A DNA stretch of 64,000 nucleotides from Collinsella sp. (GTDB lineage Bacteria > Actinomycetota > Coriobacteriia > Coriobacteriales > Coriobacteriaceae): contig JAHYYK010000001.1 in assembly GCA_019425005.1 (NCBI GenBank), forward strand, positions 62,001 through 126,000, given 5' to 3'. Of the stretch, positions 37,081 through 46,338 are shown piece by piece (position 1 is the first letter of the stretch; the number at the start of each line of letters is the position of its first letter). Both the position numbers and the translations under genes were made by a program. The notes under the pieces are model-generated. The model was not told where the DNA came from and ran no database searches. It saw nothing but the letters and a program-made list of their open reading frames with translations.

Positions 37081-38298
37081 TCAACGGTCATCGTCCTTCA
37101 GCAAGCGCCACAGCGTTGTACGGCTTATGCCCAGCACCTCCGCCGCACGGGTTCGGTTGCCGTGTAGATGATCTACAACCAGATGCGCGATATCTCGCTC
37201 GGTATCGGCCAGCGGTCGCAGGATATACAGGTCACTTTCGAGTGTCGGGGCGCCAAAGGTTGCGGTCTTAATCACGTCCTCTTGGGCGAGCACTTCCTCC
37301 GCCACAGCGCGGTCCACCGCGCCCGCCCCCACCAATATATACAGTCGTTCCGAGACCTCGCGGAGCTGCAGATAATTGCGCGGCCAGCGGTAAGCATCGA
37401 GCGTCTTCGTCGCCGCGGCGGACAGCGTGGGCGCTGCCGTCCCAAATGCATCAGCGAGATATTCCAAATAGCGCGCAACCTTTGTCGACGCGGCTCCTTG
37501 CTCGGCAATCGCCGGCGCCACGCTCACCGCACAGGCGAAGCGCTCGGTCACAAAGGCGGCTTGATCACTTTCGCCGCCGCCCGGCATGTCATTCGCTGTC
37601 AGCACCACATGGCAGCGCGTCGCCAACGCGGTGTCAGCCATCGTGGAAACGAGCTCGCGCAGGCGCTGGGACGGAAGCGCGTGCCAGCCGCCCATGCAAA
37701 GCGTCAGCCCCGTTTGGAATAGCGGCGATTCGGAACTTTTGAGCAGATGGCGCCAGCCGCGATCCGTAAGCTCATCGAGCGCAACGGACACAAAGGGCTG
37801 ATCGGCATAGGGTCCATCCAGGTACAGGCGTTTTGCAATCTGGTCCTGCGCCGCGCCCAGTTCGCCCTCGAGCATAAGGGGCACCCCGCGCGCGTAGCTC
37901 TCCCGTACGGGGGCAGCGACCGCCGCCGCGTCTTCGACGATGCCGTACGTGCTCGACGCATAACGAACTTCGACTTCGTCGGCATTGAGCCACTCGATGC
38001 CCGCATGCGCCGCGGCGGCGCGCACTTCGTGCGCCACGACTACCCAAAGCGCCCCGTGCTCCTTGGCCGTCGGTCGCACCGTCAAGCTCAACCGTATGCC
38101 CTCGTGGCCCATCACCAGGCGCGCCCCATCGCCCACGCGAGCGAGACGCTCGGATACAAAAGCGGCGACATCCTGCTCGAGCGCAGCGTCACTCATAGTC
38201 GAGATCACAACACCACCGCGCTCGTCGATTGCCAGCGCCGATGCTCCGGCTGCGGACAAAGCCTCGATCAGAATCTGCAGCTTGACATCGCTGTCCAT
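37081..38298 (-). CDS. Transcription regulator with degenerate AAA domain and Fis-type HTH
   Basis: 405 residues laid out like a sigma-54 activator: N-terminal sensor region (~1-140), central AAA-like region (~140-330), Fis-type helix-turn-helix at the end (NRTRAAEVLGISRTTLWRLLK). The AAA part has lost ATPase residues: Walker A reads GELGAAQD instead of GExGxGKE, the GAFTGA loop is absent and the Walker B region (LTLCMGGWHALP) lacks the acidic pair. It thus probably binds DNA without sigma-54 activation. GGAGACGGGGCG precedes ATG 38298. The yeiH gene starts 1.3 kb further on and may be its target only by proximity. Function unknown. Confidence 0.7.
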   Translation of the reverse strand: MDSDVKLQILIEALSAAGASALAIDERGGVVISTMSDAALEQDVAAFVSERLARVGDGARLVMGHEGIRLSLTVRPTAKEHGALWVVVAHEVRAAAAHAGIEWLNADEVEVRYASSTYGIVEDAAAVAAPVRESYARGVPLMLEGELGAAQDQIAKRLYLDGPYADQPFVSVALDELTDRGWRHLLKSSESPLFQTGLTLCMGGWHALPSQRLRELVSTMADTALATRCHVVLTANDMPGGGESDQAAFVTERFACAVSVAPAIAEQGAASTKVARYLEYLADAFGTAAPTLSAAATKTLDAYRWPRNYLQLREVSERLYILVGAGAVDRAVAEEVLAQEDVIKTATFGAPTLESDLYILRPLADTERDIAHLVVDHLHGNRTRAAEVLGISRTTLWRLLKDDDR

Positions 38299-38446
38299 GG
38301 TTCGCCCCGTCTCCAGCCACAACCCTTGTCTGTGGCATGGCATCTCAAGTGTTTCAAAATTGAACGATATTGCTCACCAAACACTATAGGGCAGAAGCCG
38401 CCGTCCTGCGAATATATGAGTTGCCCCGCATCGCCATCCTGGCGGG

Positions 38447-38511
38447 GCGATAAGAGCTCTTCGGGACCTATAAACCTGCGGACAAGCCATACCCGCAAGA
38501 GCTCCTATCGC
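38447..38511. repeat. Inverted repeat I
   Basis: GCGATAAGAGCTCTTCGGG (38447-38465) pairs with CCCGCAAGAGCTCCTATCGC (38492-38511), with a GCCCCGC/GCGGGGC hairpin just before it. It lies in the 265-base gap between the regulator and yeiH, past the yeiH stop. Confidence 0.65.
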
Positions 38512-38563
38512 TCCACCGCGAGGATGCGCTCGCCAGCACGCAGCACGCAAATAAGCTACTTCT

Positions 38564-39598
38564 CTACCAGATTCCCAGCACGTGCTGCATTCCCAAACTC
38601 ATGCACGCAATGCCAATCCAGCAGCAAAAGCCCAATGCGATGGGCTTGCCGCCCTTTTTGACCAGCTCGACGATATCGGTATTAAAGCCAATAGCCGCCA
38701 TGGCCATCACGATAAAGAACTTCGACAGCTCCTTGATGGGCGCCGTAATGGATGCAGGAAGCTGAAGCACCGTGGTGATCACGCTTGCCAGCACAAAGAA
38801 CAGCACAAACATGGGAAACGCGCGTTTAAGCGAGAACGTGCTTTTGGCGTCGCCGCCGGCCTTGCGCGCCAGATGCATCTGCCAGCATGCGAGAACCAAC
38901 GTAATGGGAATAATGGCCAGCGTCCTGGTGAGTTTGACCACTGTGGCGCTTTCGAGCACATTGGCACCGGGATGCATACTGTCCCAGGCGCTCGCCGCAG
39001 CCGTTACCGACGAGGTGTCGTTGATGGCGGTGCCGGCAAACAGGCCAAAGCCCTCGTTGGTCAGGCCGAGCATGCCGCCGAGCGTCGGAAATACGAGCGC
39101 CGCGATAACGTTAAACAGGAAGATGACCGAAATAGCCTGGGCAATCTCGCGATCGTCGGCATCGATGACGGGCGCGGTCGCGGCGATGGCAGAACCGCCG
39201 CAAATCGATGAACCCACACCCACAAGCGTCGCGATCTTGCCCGGCACGTTCATAACGCGGCAGAGCACGAAGGCAATGACAAGCGAGGTCGAGATCGTCG
39301 CCACGATAATCGGCAGCGACTGGGCGCCCTTGGACAGAATCTGCGAGAGGTTCATGCCAAAGCCAAGCAGGATTACCGCGTACTGCAAGACTTTTTTAGA
39401 CGTATAGGTGACACCGGCGGCGAGCTGTTCGCGACGATTCTTGGGAAAGACGAGTGCCAGGACCATGCCAAGGAGGATGGCAAATACCGGCCCGCCGACC
39501 ACCTCAATCTGTTTGCCGAGCAGCGTTGCGGGGATAGCGATGATCAGGCAGAACAAGACGCCCTTCCAGCGCTCGCGTACGATATTCGCCAGTTGCAT
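38564..39598 (-). CDS. YeiH/UPF0324-family membrane protein
   Basis: 344-residue polytopic protein of the UPF0324 (YeiH) family, proposed to export sulfate or a sulfonate-derived anion, though this is weakly supported in general. About ten helices; family signatures VQYAVILLGFGMNLS-like (LQYAVILLGFGMNLSQIL), GVGSSICGGSAIAATAPVI and FGLFAGTAINDTSSVTAAAS are present. AAGGAATCCCCC precedes the ATG. It is divergent from a GntR regulator, which in many genomes controls the neighbouring transporter. Confidence 0.88.
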   Translation of the reverse strand: MQLANIVRERWKGVLFCLIIAIPATLLGKQIEVVGGPVFAILLGMVLALVFPKNRREQLAAGVTYTSKKVLQYAVILLGFGMNLSQILSKGAQSLPIIVATISTSLVIAFVLCRVMNVPGKIATLVGVGSSICGGSAIAATAPVIDADDREIAQAISVIFLFNVIAALVFPTLGGMLGLTNEGFGLFAGTAINDTSSVTAAASAWDSMHPGANVLESATVVKLTRTLAIIPITLVLACWQMHLARKAGGDAKSTFSLKRAFPMFVLFFVLASVITTVLQLPASITAPIKELSKFFIVMAMAAIGFNTDIVELVKKGGKPIALGFCCWIGIACMSLGMQHVLGIW

Positions 39599-39791
39599 AG
39601 GGGATTCCTTCTTTCTATTTCACGTTTGCGACGGCTTATGATACGGCAATATTGAGCACATCCATGCGCAAACACAGACCAAGATGCCGCAATAGTTCTT
39701 GGGCAACAGCCGAATTACCCACCGCGGAGAACTGATTCGCGGCATAATTAACAGCTGACATATCAGTGTGATAGAACGGTTGCGAGGCACT

Positions 39792-40493
39792 ATGGAAGAA
39801 TCGATGCACGTCGGCGAGCAAGAAGCGAGTCTACAGGACCAGTCCTACCACACTATTCGACGCAAAATCGTCTACCTGGACTACAAGCCGGGCGAAAAGC
39901 TGGGCGTCAAGCAGCTTTGCGACGACCTGGATATGGGGCGCACCCCTGTGCGCGAGGCGCTGGTGCGTCTGGCGCAAGAGGGCCTGGTGCGTACCGTGCC
40001 CCAAAGCGGCACCTATGTCTCGCCCATCAACCTCACCCTTGCCGAAAGCGCCTGCTACATTCGCGAGCACCTGGAAAAGCAGGTAATTGTGGAGTGCTGC
40101 GCCCGTGCTACCTCGGCAGGCATCGAGCAGCTCGATCGGGCCATCGCGCTGCAGGAAAAGGCCATGGCCGAGGAGGATCGCATCGGATTCTTTTTAAGCG
40201 ACAACCTCATGCACCGCATGATCTTTAGCATCGCATGCCGCAGCACCGTGTGGTCATGGCTCGAGGAGACCAATGCCGACCTGGAGCGCTTCCGCTGGCT
40301 GCGCGCCGCCACGCAGGTTCTCGACAATCAGGACATCGTGAACGAGCACAAGCAAATCCGCCGCGCCATCGCCGGTCGCGACCCCATCGAAGCGAGCTTT
40401 TTGGTCAGCAAGCACCTGCATATGATGTTTCGCAACCAGACCGAAGTCCTGGACCAATATCCCAAGTACTTCGAGACCAGCAAGCTCCGCTAA
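39792..40493 (+). CDS. GntR-family regulator (FCD type)
   Basis: 233-residue regulator: winged HTH at ~18-75 (YHTIRRKIVYLDYKPGEKLGVKQLCDDLDMGRTPVREALVRLAQEGLV) and an all-helical FCD ligand domain (~90-220) with the metal/carboxylate residues D-x4-H (LSDNLMHRMIF) and later His residues. ATG 39792 has GAGG five bases upstream; an in-frame GTG at 39768 is less likely. It is divergent from yeiH over ~190 bases and is the probable regulator of that gene. The stop codon overlaps the start of a hairpin repeat. Confidence 0.87.
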   Translation: MEESMHVGEQEASLQDQSYHTIRRKIVYLDYKPGEKLGVKQLCDDLDMGRTPVREALVRLAQEGLVRTVPQSGTYVSPINLTLAESACYIREHLEKQVIVECCARATSAGIEQLDRAIALQEKAMAEEDRIGFFLSDNLMHRMIFSIACRSTVWSWLEETNADLERFRWLRAATQVLDNQDIVNEHKQIRRAIAGRDPIEASFLVSKHLHMMFRNQTEVLDQYPKYFETSKLR

Positions 40494-40543
40494 CCTGCCA
40501 AAAAGGGACAAGTTTATTTTGGCAGGTTTTATCTGGGCAAGCG
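40492..40543. repeat. ~55-base hairpin repeat, copy 1
   Basis: AACCTGCCAAAA / TTTTGGCAGGTT stem around GGGACAAGTTTA, followed by the conserved tail TTATCTGGGCAAGCGC. Other copies: 42656-42709 (inverted), 58779-58833, 62551-62608, 63580-63635. Confidence 0.85.
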
Positions 40544-40545
40544 CA

Positions 40546-40582
40546 ACAAGGCCCGACTCCGCTGCAACGGAGCCGGGCCTCG
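40546..40582 (-). terminator. Terminator after glmS
   Basis: Minus-strand stem AGGCCCGGCTCCG / CGGAGTCGGGCCT, about 25 bases after the glmS stop. Confidence 0.75.
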
Positions 40583-40606
40583 GTCACTAGAACGGCGGAA
40601 CAACAA

Positions 40607-42454
40607 TTATTCGACCGTGACGCTTTTCGCCAGGTTGCGAGGTTGGTCAACGTCGCAACCGCGCAGGATGGCCACCTCGCGGGCGAGCAACTGCAGCGGG
40701 ACGCTCGCCGTGATGGGGCTGAACACGTCGCGGACTGCCGGCACGCGGATGATGCAGTCGGCGATCTTGTTGATCTCCTCGTCGCCCTCAGTGGCAACGA
40801 CGATGACCTTGGCGCCGCGCGCCTTGCACTCCATAAGGTTCGACACGGTCTTGTCGTAGGTGGCGCTCTTGGTGGCCACGGCGATGACAGGGAAGCCCGG
40901 ATCGATCAGTGCGATGGGACCGTGCTTCATCTCGCCGGCGGCGTAGGCCTCGGCGTGCAGGTAGCTGACCTCTTTGAGCTTGAGCGCGCCCTCGTAGGAA
41001 ATAGCGGCACCCATGCCGCGACCCACGAACAGTGCGGACTGCGCGTCCTTGCACAGCAGGGCGGCCTCATGCACGGCCTCGGTCTGGGTATCCAAAATCC
41101 ACTGGATCTGCTCGGCCGTATCGGAAAGCTCGCGGAACAGCATGCGCGCCTGCTTGGTGGTCAGGCGGTACTTGACCTGCGCTAGCAGCAGAGCCAGCAG
41201 CGTCAGGCTCACGACCTGGCCGATGAAGCTCTTGGTCGAGGCGACCGCGATCTCCTTGTTGGCCTTGGTGTAGATGACGCCGTCGCTCTCACGCGCCACG
41301 GGGCTGCCCACCACGTTGGTGATGCCGAAGACCTTGGCACCCTTGATGCGCGCGTCGCGAATGGCGGCAAGGGTATCGGCCGTCTCGCCCGACTGGGACA
41401 CGGCAACGACAAGCGTCGTCGGCGTAATGATGGGGTTGCGATAACGGAACTCGCTGGCCGCCTCCACCTCGGTGGGGATGCGAGCCCAGCCCTCAATGAG
41501 ATTCTTGGCAATGAGGCCAGCGTGATAGCTGGTTCCGCAAGCGATCACGTAGACGCGGTCGATGTCGTTGAGTTCCTCGAGCGAAAGGCCCAGCTCGTCG
41601 ATGTCGAGCTCGCCGGCCGGCGTCATACGACCGACCAGCGTGTCGCGCACGACGCGCGGCTGCTCGTGGATTTCCTTGAGCATAAAGTCGGGATAACCGC
41701 CCTTTTCTGCCATGTCCAGGTCCCAGTCGATGTGGGTGACCTTGGGCTCGATAACGTTGCCGACCTCGTCGGTGTACTCGACGCCTGCGGGCGTGAGCTT
41801 GGCAAACTGACCGTCCTCGAGCACCACGACATCGCGGGTGGCGTCGATGAGCGCGATGACATCGGAGGCGACATAGGAGCCGGTTTCGCCCACGCCGACT
41901 ACGATCGGGGAATCCTTGCGGGCCACGGCGATCACGCCGGGCTCGTCAGCGCACACGGCGGCCAGACCATAGGCACCGACCACGTGGGTGCAAGCCTCGC
42001 GCACGGAGGCCATCAGGTCGTGCGTCTCGGCATAGGCCTCTTCGATCAGATGCGCGAAGACCTCGGTATCGGTCTCGCTCTTAAAGTGGTGGCCGCGGCC
42101 CTCCAGCTCTTCGCGCAGCTCGGCGAAGTTCTCGATGATGCCGTTGTGGACGATGGCGATACGACCGTCGCAGCTGGTGTGGGGATGGGCGTTAACGACG
42201 GAGGGCTTGCCGTGGGTGGCCCAACGGGTGTGGCCGATACCGCAAGTAGCGTCACTGTCGATGTTGGAAAGCTCGCTCTCTAGGCCCGCGACCTTGCCCA
42301 CGCGGCGGATGACGTCGAGGTGCGCCGCGGCGCCCTCACCCACCTCGAGCGCAACGCCCGAGGAGTCATAGCCGCGATACTCCATGCGCTTAAGGCCTGT
42401 GACCAGTATGTTCTTTGCAATATCAGAGCCGGTGTAGCCGACAATTCCGCACAT
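40607..42454 (-). CDS. glmS: Glutamine--fructose-6-phosphate aminotransferase
   Basis: 615-residue enzyme making glucosamine-6-phosphate for peptidoglycan. MCGIVGYTG gives the N-terminal nucleophile Cys; the glutaminase domain (~1-225) has GIGHTRWATHGKPS and HNGIIENF; two SIS domains follow (~290-600) with ACGTSYHAGL, SQSGETADTLAA and AEAYAAGEMKHGPIALI; the end DQPRNLAKSVTVE is canonical. Full length. AAGGGA precedes the ATG. The ~315-base region upstream carries two hairpin repeats and shows no glmS ribozyme core. Confidence 0.98.
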   Translation of the reverse strand: MCGIVGYTGSDIAKNILVTGLKRMEYRGYDSSGVALEVGEGAAAHLDVIRRVGKVAGLESELSNIDSDATCGIGHTRWATHGKPSVVNAHPHTSCDGRIAIVHNGIIENFAELREELEGRGHHFKSETDTEVFAHLIEEAYAETHDLMASVREACTHVVGAYGLAAVCADEPGVIAVARKDSPIVVGVGETGSYVASDVIALIDATRDVVVLEDGQFAKLTPAGVEYTDEVGNVIEPKVTHIDWDLDMAEKGGYPDFMLKEIHEQPRVVRDTLVGRMTPAGELDIDELGLSLEELNDIDRVYVIACGTSYHAGLIAKNLIEGWARIPTEVEAASEFRYRNPIITPTTLVVAVSQSGETADTLAAIRDARIKGAKVFGITNVVGSPVARESDGVIYTKANKEIAVASTKSFIGQVVSLTLLALLLAQVKYRLTTKQARMLFRELSDTAEQIQWILDTQTEAVHEAALLCKDAQSALFVGRGMGAAISYEGALKLKEVSYLHAEAYAAGEMKHGPIALIDPGFPVIAVATKSATYDKTVSNLMECKARGAKVIVVATEGDEEINKIADCIIRVPAVRDVFSPITASVPLQLLAREVAILRGCDVDQPRNLAKSVTVE

Positions 42455-42601
42455 AGGATAAATCCCTTCGTTCGCGTGACTGCAAGACGTCCACGCACAG
42501 GGGGCGCTGAGACGTATAACGTTCGAGTATTGTACTCACGCAAGCGCAAGCTGATATACCAGAAGTGGTATCTCAACTTAGATACCACTCGATGCACACA
42601 T

Positions 42602-42648
42602 GCCCAAACCACCACGATGGGGACAGGCACCTTTGTGGTGGTTTGGGC
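42602..42648. repeat. Hairpin repeat with ACCACCAC stem
   Basis: GCCCAAACCACCAC and GTGGTGGTTTGGGC are perfect 14-base arms around GATGGGGACAGGCACCTTT. It shares its stem and loop with 1341-1394. Confidence 0.8.
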
Positions 42649-42655
42649 TCCAGCG

Positions 42656-42709
42656 TTTGCCCAGATAAAACCTACCAAAATAAACCTGTCCCTAATTGGC
42701 AGGTTTTGA
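42656..42709. repeat. ~55-base hairpin repeat, copy 2 (inverted)
   Basis: Reverse orientation: CCAGATAAAACCTACC, then AAACCTGTCCC and GGCAGGTTTT. It lies about 60 bases upstream of the intact LacI gene. Confidence 0.82.
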
Positions 42710-42771
42710 CACCCTAGGGGTGGGCGATGCTACAATCTGCCTTGTACTTGAAACGCATCAAAGGGGCCGCT

Positions 42772-43905
42772 ATGGCAAAGGTAAAAATCAGCGACGTCGC
42801 GCGCGAGGCGGGGGTCTCGCTGGGCACGGTATCCAACGCGCTCAACCACCCCGAAAAGCTGCGCCCCGAGACCCTCAAGCTCATCAACGAGACCATCAAT
42901 CGCCTTGGCTACCTGCCCAACCAAAGCGCTCGCCAGCTGGCCGGCGGCACCACTAAGTCCTTTGGCCTTGTCCTCCCCCGTCTCGACCACGGCTTTTCGC
43001 TCCAGATTGCCAGCGGTGCCCACAACGAGGCACGCAAGCACGGCTATGACTTGCTCATCGCCAATGCCGATAACGACGACATTCTCGAGGATCATTACCT
43101 GCGCTATTTTATGGGCACGCAGATGTCCGGCGTCATGGTTCAGCCCATGGCGTCCCCCGACTGGCACCCCGCCATGGCCAAGATGCCCGTGCCGATCGTC
43201 CATCTGGACATCCACTGCTCCGAGCCCGGTTATTACGTGGCTGCCGACAACGAGGCACAAGGCCGCATTATCGCCGAGCTCGCCGTTGCCCGTGGCGCAC
43301 GCCATATCACCGTTGTGGGCAGAGCGGCATTTATGCAGCTCACCTTGCGCGTACTTGGCATCCACAAGGCCCTCGCCCTGCATCCCGATATCAAGATCGA
43401 AGTCATCGACGCCGGCGAATGGAATACCGCTGCCGACGGCTACAGCATCGGTGCCCAGCTTGCCGAGCGCCCTGATGACAAGCGCCCCGATTTTGTCATC
43501 GGCCTGACCGACGTATTGGCCTCGGGCGTTATCGCAGCGCTGACCGACAAAGGCATCTCCGTCCCTGAGCAGGTCCGCGTGGCCGGCTGCGACGGCAACC
43601 CCCTTGCATGGAGCGGATCGGTCCCGCTCACTACGGTAGCGCCCCCGGGCTACGAGATTGGCCGCAAGGGCGTTCAATTGCTCATAGAGCAAATCGAGGA
43701 TAAACCTGCCGCCAAGACCAAACGAGTCCGCATCGGCTCCGCCGCGCGCACCGTCACCACGGTCACGGCCAGCGAGGACATTAACCGTCAGGAGCTCGTG
43801 CGTCCCTTCTTGCTCGAGCGCGTAAGCACCCAAAATGCCAAGCCGCACCCGACGGGCCAACCCATGGTCCCAACAACCGACATCAACCTAGGCGCCTACT
43901 TGTGA
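42772..43905 (+). CDS. LacI-family transcription regulator
   Basis: 377-residue repressor. HTH and hinge at 1-60 (KISDVAREAGVSLGTVSNALNHPEKL, then RLGYLPNQSARQLAGG), periplasmic-binding-like ligand domain to ~335 and a short tail ending TDINLGAYL. AAGGGG precedes ATG 42772. It is followed by its own terminator. No sugar gene is adjacent, but LacI-type palindromes in the same window lie in front of the PTS and rhaB operons, making it a candidate regulator of rhamnoside use; unproven. A partial copy of this gene lies at 62615-62852. Confidence 0.92.
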   Translation: MAKVKISDVAREAGVSLGTVSNALNHPEKLRPETLKLINETINRLGYLPNQSARQLAGGTTKSFGLVLPRLDHGFSLQIASGAHNEARKHGYDLLIANADNDDILEDHYLRYFMGTQMSGVMVQPMASPDWHPAMAKMPVPIVHLDIHCSEPGYYVAADNEAQGRIIAELAVARGARHITVVGRAAFMQLTLRVLGIHKALALHPDIKIEVIDAGEWNTAADGYSIGAQLAERPDDKRPDFVIGLTDVLASGVIAALTDKGISVPEQVRVAGCDGNPLAWSGSVPLTTVAPPGYEIGRKGVQLLIEQIEDKPAAKTKRVRIGSAARTVTTVTASEDINRQELVRPFLLERVSTQNAKPHPTGQPMVPTTDINLGAYL

Positions 43906-43949
43906 CAAAAAAACGCCGCAACGGAAACAGGCCCGCTGCGGCGTTTTTT
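43906..43949 (+). terminator. Terminator after lacI-family gene
   Basis: AACGCCGCA / TGCGGCGTT stem followed by TTTTTA, starting at the stop codon. Confidence 0.85.
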
Positions 43950-44121
43950 ACTGGCCCCATGTGCCCTCCCCGTTTAGCCGGACCTGCGGCTACGGATATT
44001 TACGGAATGTAATCCATTTTTCATTAACTTTTTTGTTAAAATAGACTCAATTCCATATTTTTAGATATTTCCTATAAGTATTGATTTTGCTCCAGTTTTT
44101 TCTCGCCAAGAAAGGGGTTTC

Positions 44122-45327
44122 ATGAATCTGATTGATCGCAAACAGTACCTCGACTGGCTCATTTCGTGGAAAGACTCGCACGTCATCAAGGTCGTTTCGG
44201 GCGTGCGAAGGTCCGGCAAATCAAAGCTATTCGAAATCTACCGTAGCTACCTGCGCGATCATGGAATCACAGGCGACCAGGTTATATCCCTCAACTTTGA
44301 AGACCTGGAGTTCGAGTCGCTTACGTCGTATAGAGCACTCTACGACTACATTTCCGCCAGACTCGTCCCCGATAAGATGAACTACGTTTTTCTGGACGAG
44401 ATACAGCACGTCGAGCATTTCGAAAAAGCCGTCGACAGTCTTTTTATCAAGGACAATGTCGACCTCTACATAACCGGTTCCAACGCTTATCTGCTCTCGA
44501 GCGAGCTGGCAACTTTGCTCTCCGGCCGCTACGTAGAGCTCAAGATGCTGCCCCTATCCTTTAAAGAGTTTTGCTCGGCAAAAACCAATGACGGAAAGGC
44601 TCCCGCGCAGTTGTTTGACGAGTACATCACCCGGGGCTCTTTTCCCTTTATCGCCGAGACGGGTATTCAGGGACCCCAGGCGCGCGATTATCTTATGAGC
44701 CTCTACGATACCATCGTCATACGCGACGTTATCGAACGCCTGAAGGTCTCGGACGTCCCGACCCTGCGCGATATCACCAAGTTCCTACTCCATAGCATTG
44801 GAAACCGGATCTCGATTAAAAAAATCTCCGACACGCTCTCGTCCAACGGCAACAAAACCGACCAGAAAACCGTAGCCAAATACCTCAAAGGCTTAACAGA
44901 CAGCCTTGTGCTGTACTTTGCTCCGCGCTATAACGTGCGCGGTCGGCAGCTTCTTTCAACAAACGGCAAATACTACGCCGTTGACCTTGGACTTAGAGGT
45001 GCTCTCGTCAAAACCCAAAGCAGCGATATCGGTCATATCCTCGAAAATGTTGTTTATCTCGAGCTCCTACGCCGTGGATACGACGTCTACGTGGGCGATA
45101 TCGACGGCGGGGAAATCGATTTTGTTGCCCTAAAGTCAGACGAGACAGCCTATTTTCAGGTTTCAGCCACAACGCTCGACGAAACTACCCTCAATCGAGA
45201 GTTGGCCCCCTTTAAGAAAGTCCGAGACAACTACCCCAAGACGCTTCTTACGCTCGACACGCTGTTTGCGGACGCGAACTACGAAGGAGTCCGCAAGCGC
45301 AACGTGATCGACTGGCTCCTGGAGTAA
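44122..45327 (+). CDS. AAA_14/DUF4143 ATP-binding protein
   Basis: 401-residue ATPase of the large, poorly understood AAA_14-DUF4143 family. Walker A GVRRSGKS at ~27-34, Walker B YVFLDEIQHV (~88-95), GSNAYLLSSELATLLSGRY sensor region, then a DUF4143 domain with VYLELLRRGYDVYVGDIDGGEIDFVAL, which resembles a restriction-endonuclease-like core (E...D/E-I-DF). The coding region and especially the 170 bases upstream are AT-richer than neighbours, suggesting transfer. AAGAAAGGGG precedes the ATG. Often scattered in gut genomes near defence or repeat regions; no partner is adjacent here. Confidence 0.88.
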   Translation: MNLIDRKQYLDWLISWKDSHVIKVVSGVRRSGKSKLFEIYRSYLRDHGITGDQVISLNFEDLEFESLTSYRALYDYISARLVPDKMNYVFLDEIQHVEHFEKAVDSLFIKDNVDLYITGSNAYLLSSELATLLSGRYVELKMLPLSFKEFCSAKTNDGKAPAQLFDEYITRGSFPFIAETGIQGPQARDYLMSLYDTIVIRDVIERLKVSDVPTLRDITKFLLHSIGNRISIKKISDTLSSNGNKTDQKTVAKYLKGLTDSLVLYFAPRYNVRGRQLLSTNGKYYAVDLGLRGALVKTQSSDIGHILENVVYLELLRRGYDVYVGDIDGGEIDFVALKSDETAYFQVSATTLDETTLNRELAPFKKVRDNYPKTLLTLDTLFADANYEGVRKRNVIDWLLE

Positions 45328-45418
45328 CTCATAGCGCCCAAAGCCCTCCGCCGACCCCTTGCCAAGGCTGCACCCTCGATCGTTTAAAGCAAAAAAGCCC
45401 CTTTTATTCCACCCTAGC

Positions 45419-45446
45419 CACCCTCCGGGTCCCTTCCGGGAGGGGC
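45419..45446 (-). terminator. Hairpin after the LicT-type gene
   Basis: Minus-strand CCCTCCCGG / CCGGAGGG stem about 20 bases past the stop; T-run is weak but an AT-rich stretch follows. Confidence 0.55.
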
Positions 45447-45465
45447 CCATCCAAATAAAACGACC

Positions 45466-46293
45466 TTATCCTTCGATACTCGCCTTAAGTCGCTGAACAT
45501 GCATCAGCAGGTAGAGCGTCTCGTTCTCGCTGCATTCCCAGCCGTGCTCGGAAATAAAGTAGGCGAGAATATCTGCCGTACAGGCATACGACTCCGGATA
45601 CGTCTCCTTCATAACGGGAAGCATCGTTCCAAAGCCGGCATCCGCGTCCTCCCCCAGCTTGATACGGTCGAGCAAAAATCTCACATGCATCGCAAAGCGC
45701 GCATAGGTAAAAGACGAGGTATCGAGAGCTCCGATGTGCCGCACCACGATCTCTGTCAGGTCCTCAAGCACGCGCGTCGCCTCGATCGTAGCCTCCATGT
45801 TGCTCTGCTCGGACTCGCCGTCGATCAGGTGCAGAGCAATGTTGGTGACCTCGGCCTCGGGAAGCGCAACCCCCAGGCGGCTCTTTGCGAGCGTGAGCGC
45901 ACGGCGGGCGACGGCGACCTCGCGCGGATACAGACGCATCACGTCAAACGAAAGCGGCGTCTCGATCACCACGCCCTGGCTCACGCGCTGGCAGGCAAAA
46001 TTGATATGGTCGGCGAGCGTCACGGGCGCGTTGGGGTTGAACTCCGTGTCGAGCTTGGCGCTCGCGTAATCGACGATATCGGCCGCAAGCAGCAGCACAT
46101 CGGACGGAATATCCTTGAGCGCGGCAACCGACGCCCCGCCCACGCCGTAGAACGTGCGCTCGACGATCGAAAGGTCCTTAAGCTCATAAGGGGGCCTGCG
46201 GTAGGCGATGCCCTTGCCAAAGACAACAAGGTCCTGCCCGTCGTCATCGCGGGCAAGCGCGCAGTTGTTGTTGATCTTCTTGAGGATCCACAT
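45466..46293 (-). CDS. BglG/LicT-type PRD antiterminator of the rhamnoside operon
   Basis: 275-residue RNA-binding antiterminator. CAT RNA-binding domain at 1-55 (WILKKINNNCALARDDDGQDLVVFGKGIAY), PRD1 (~65-170) with His in ADHINFA and IALHLIDGE, PRD2 (~175-275) with AMHVRFLL and LLMHVQRL; all four regulatory His are present. PRD His are phosphorylated by the PTS, linking RNA binding to sugar import. It is the last gene of the unit PTS - GH78 - reductase - antiterminator. A matching RNA target lies in the leader of the PTS gene (52396-52424), 6 kb upstream in the same unit, so it probably controls its own operon. Confidence 0.92.
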   Translation of the reverse strand: MWILKKINNNCALARDDDGQDLVVFGKGIAYRRPPYELKDLSIVERTFYGVGGASVAALKDIPSDVLLLAADIVDYASAKLDTEFNPNAPVTLADHINFACQRVSQGVVIETPLSFDVMRLYPREVAVARRALTLAKSRLGVALPEAEVTNIALHLIDGESEQSNMEATIEATRVLEDLTEIVVRHIGALDTSSFTYARFAMHVRFLLDRIKLGEDADAGFGTMLPVMKETYPESYACTADILAYFISEHGWECSENETLYLLMHVQRLKASIEG

Positions 46294-46338
46294 CGCCTAT
46301 CCTTCCTTTCTGACCCACTGTACAACCTAGCACATGTG

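Noticed and set aside
42455..42771. glmS ribozyme upstream of glmS
   Set aside because: No conserved catalytic core seen; the region is explained by two hairpin repeats and the LacI promoter.
44122..45327. Transposase or phage gene
   Set aside because: Walker motifs and the C-terminal domain fit AAA_14/DUF4143; no inverted ends or target duplications are visible around it.
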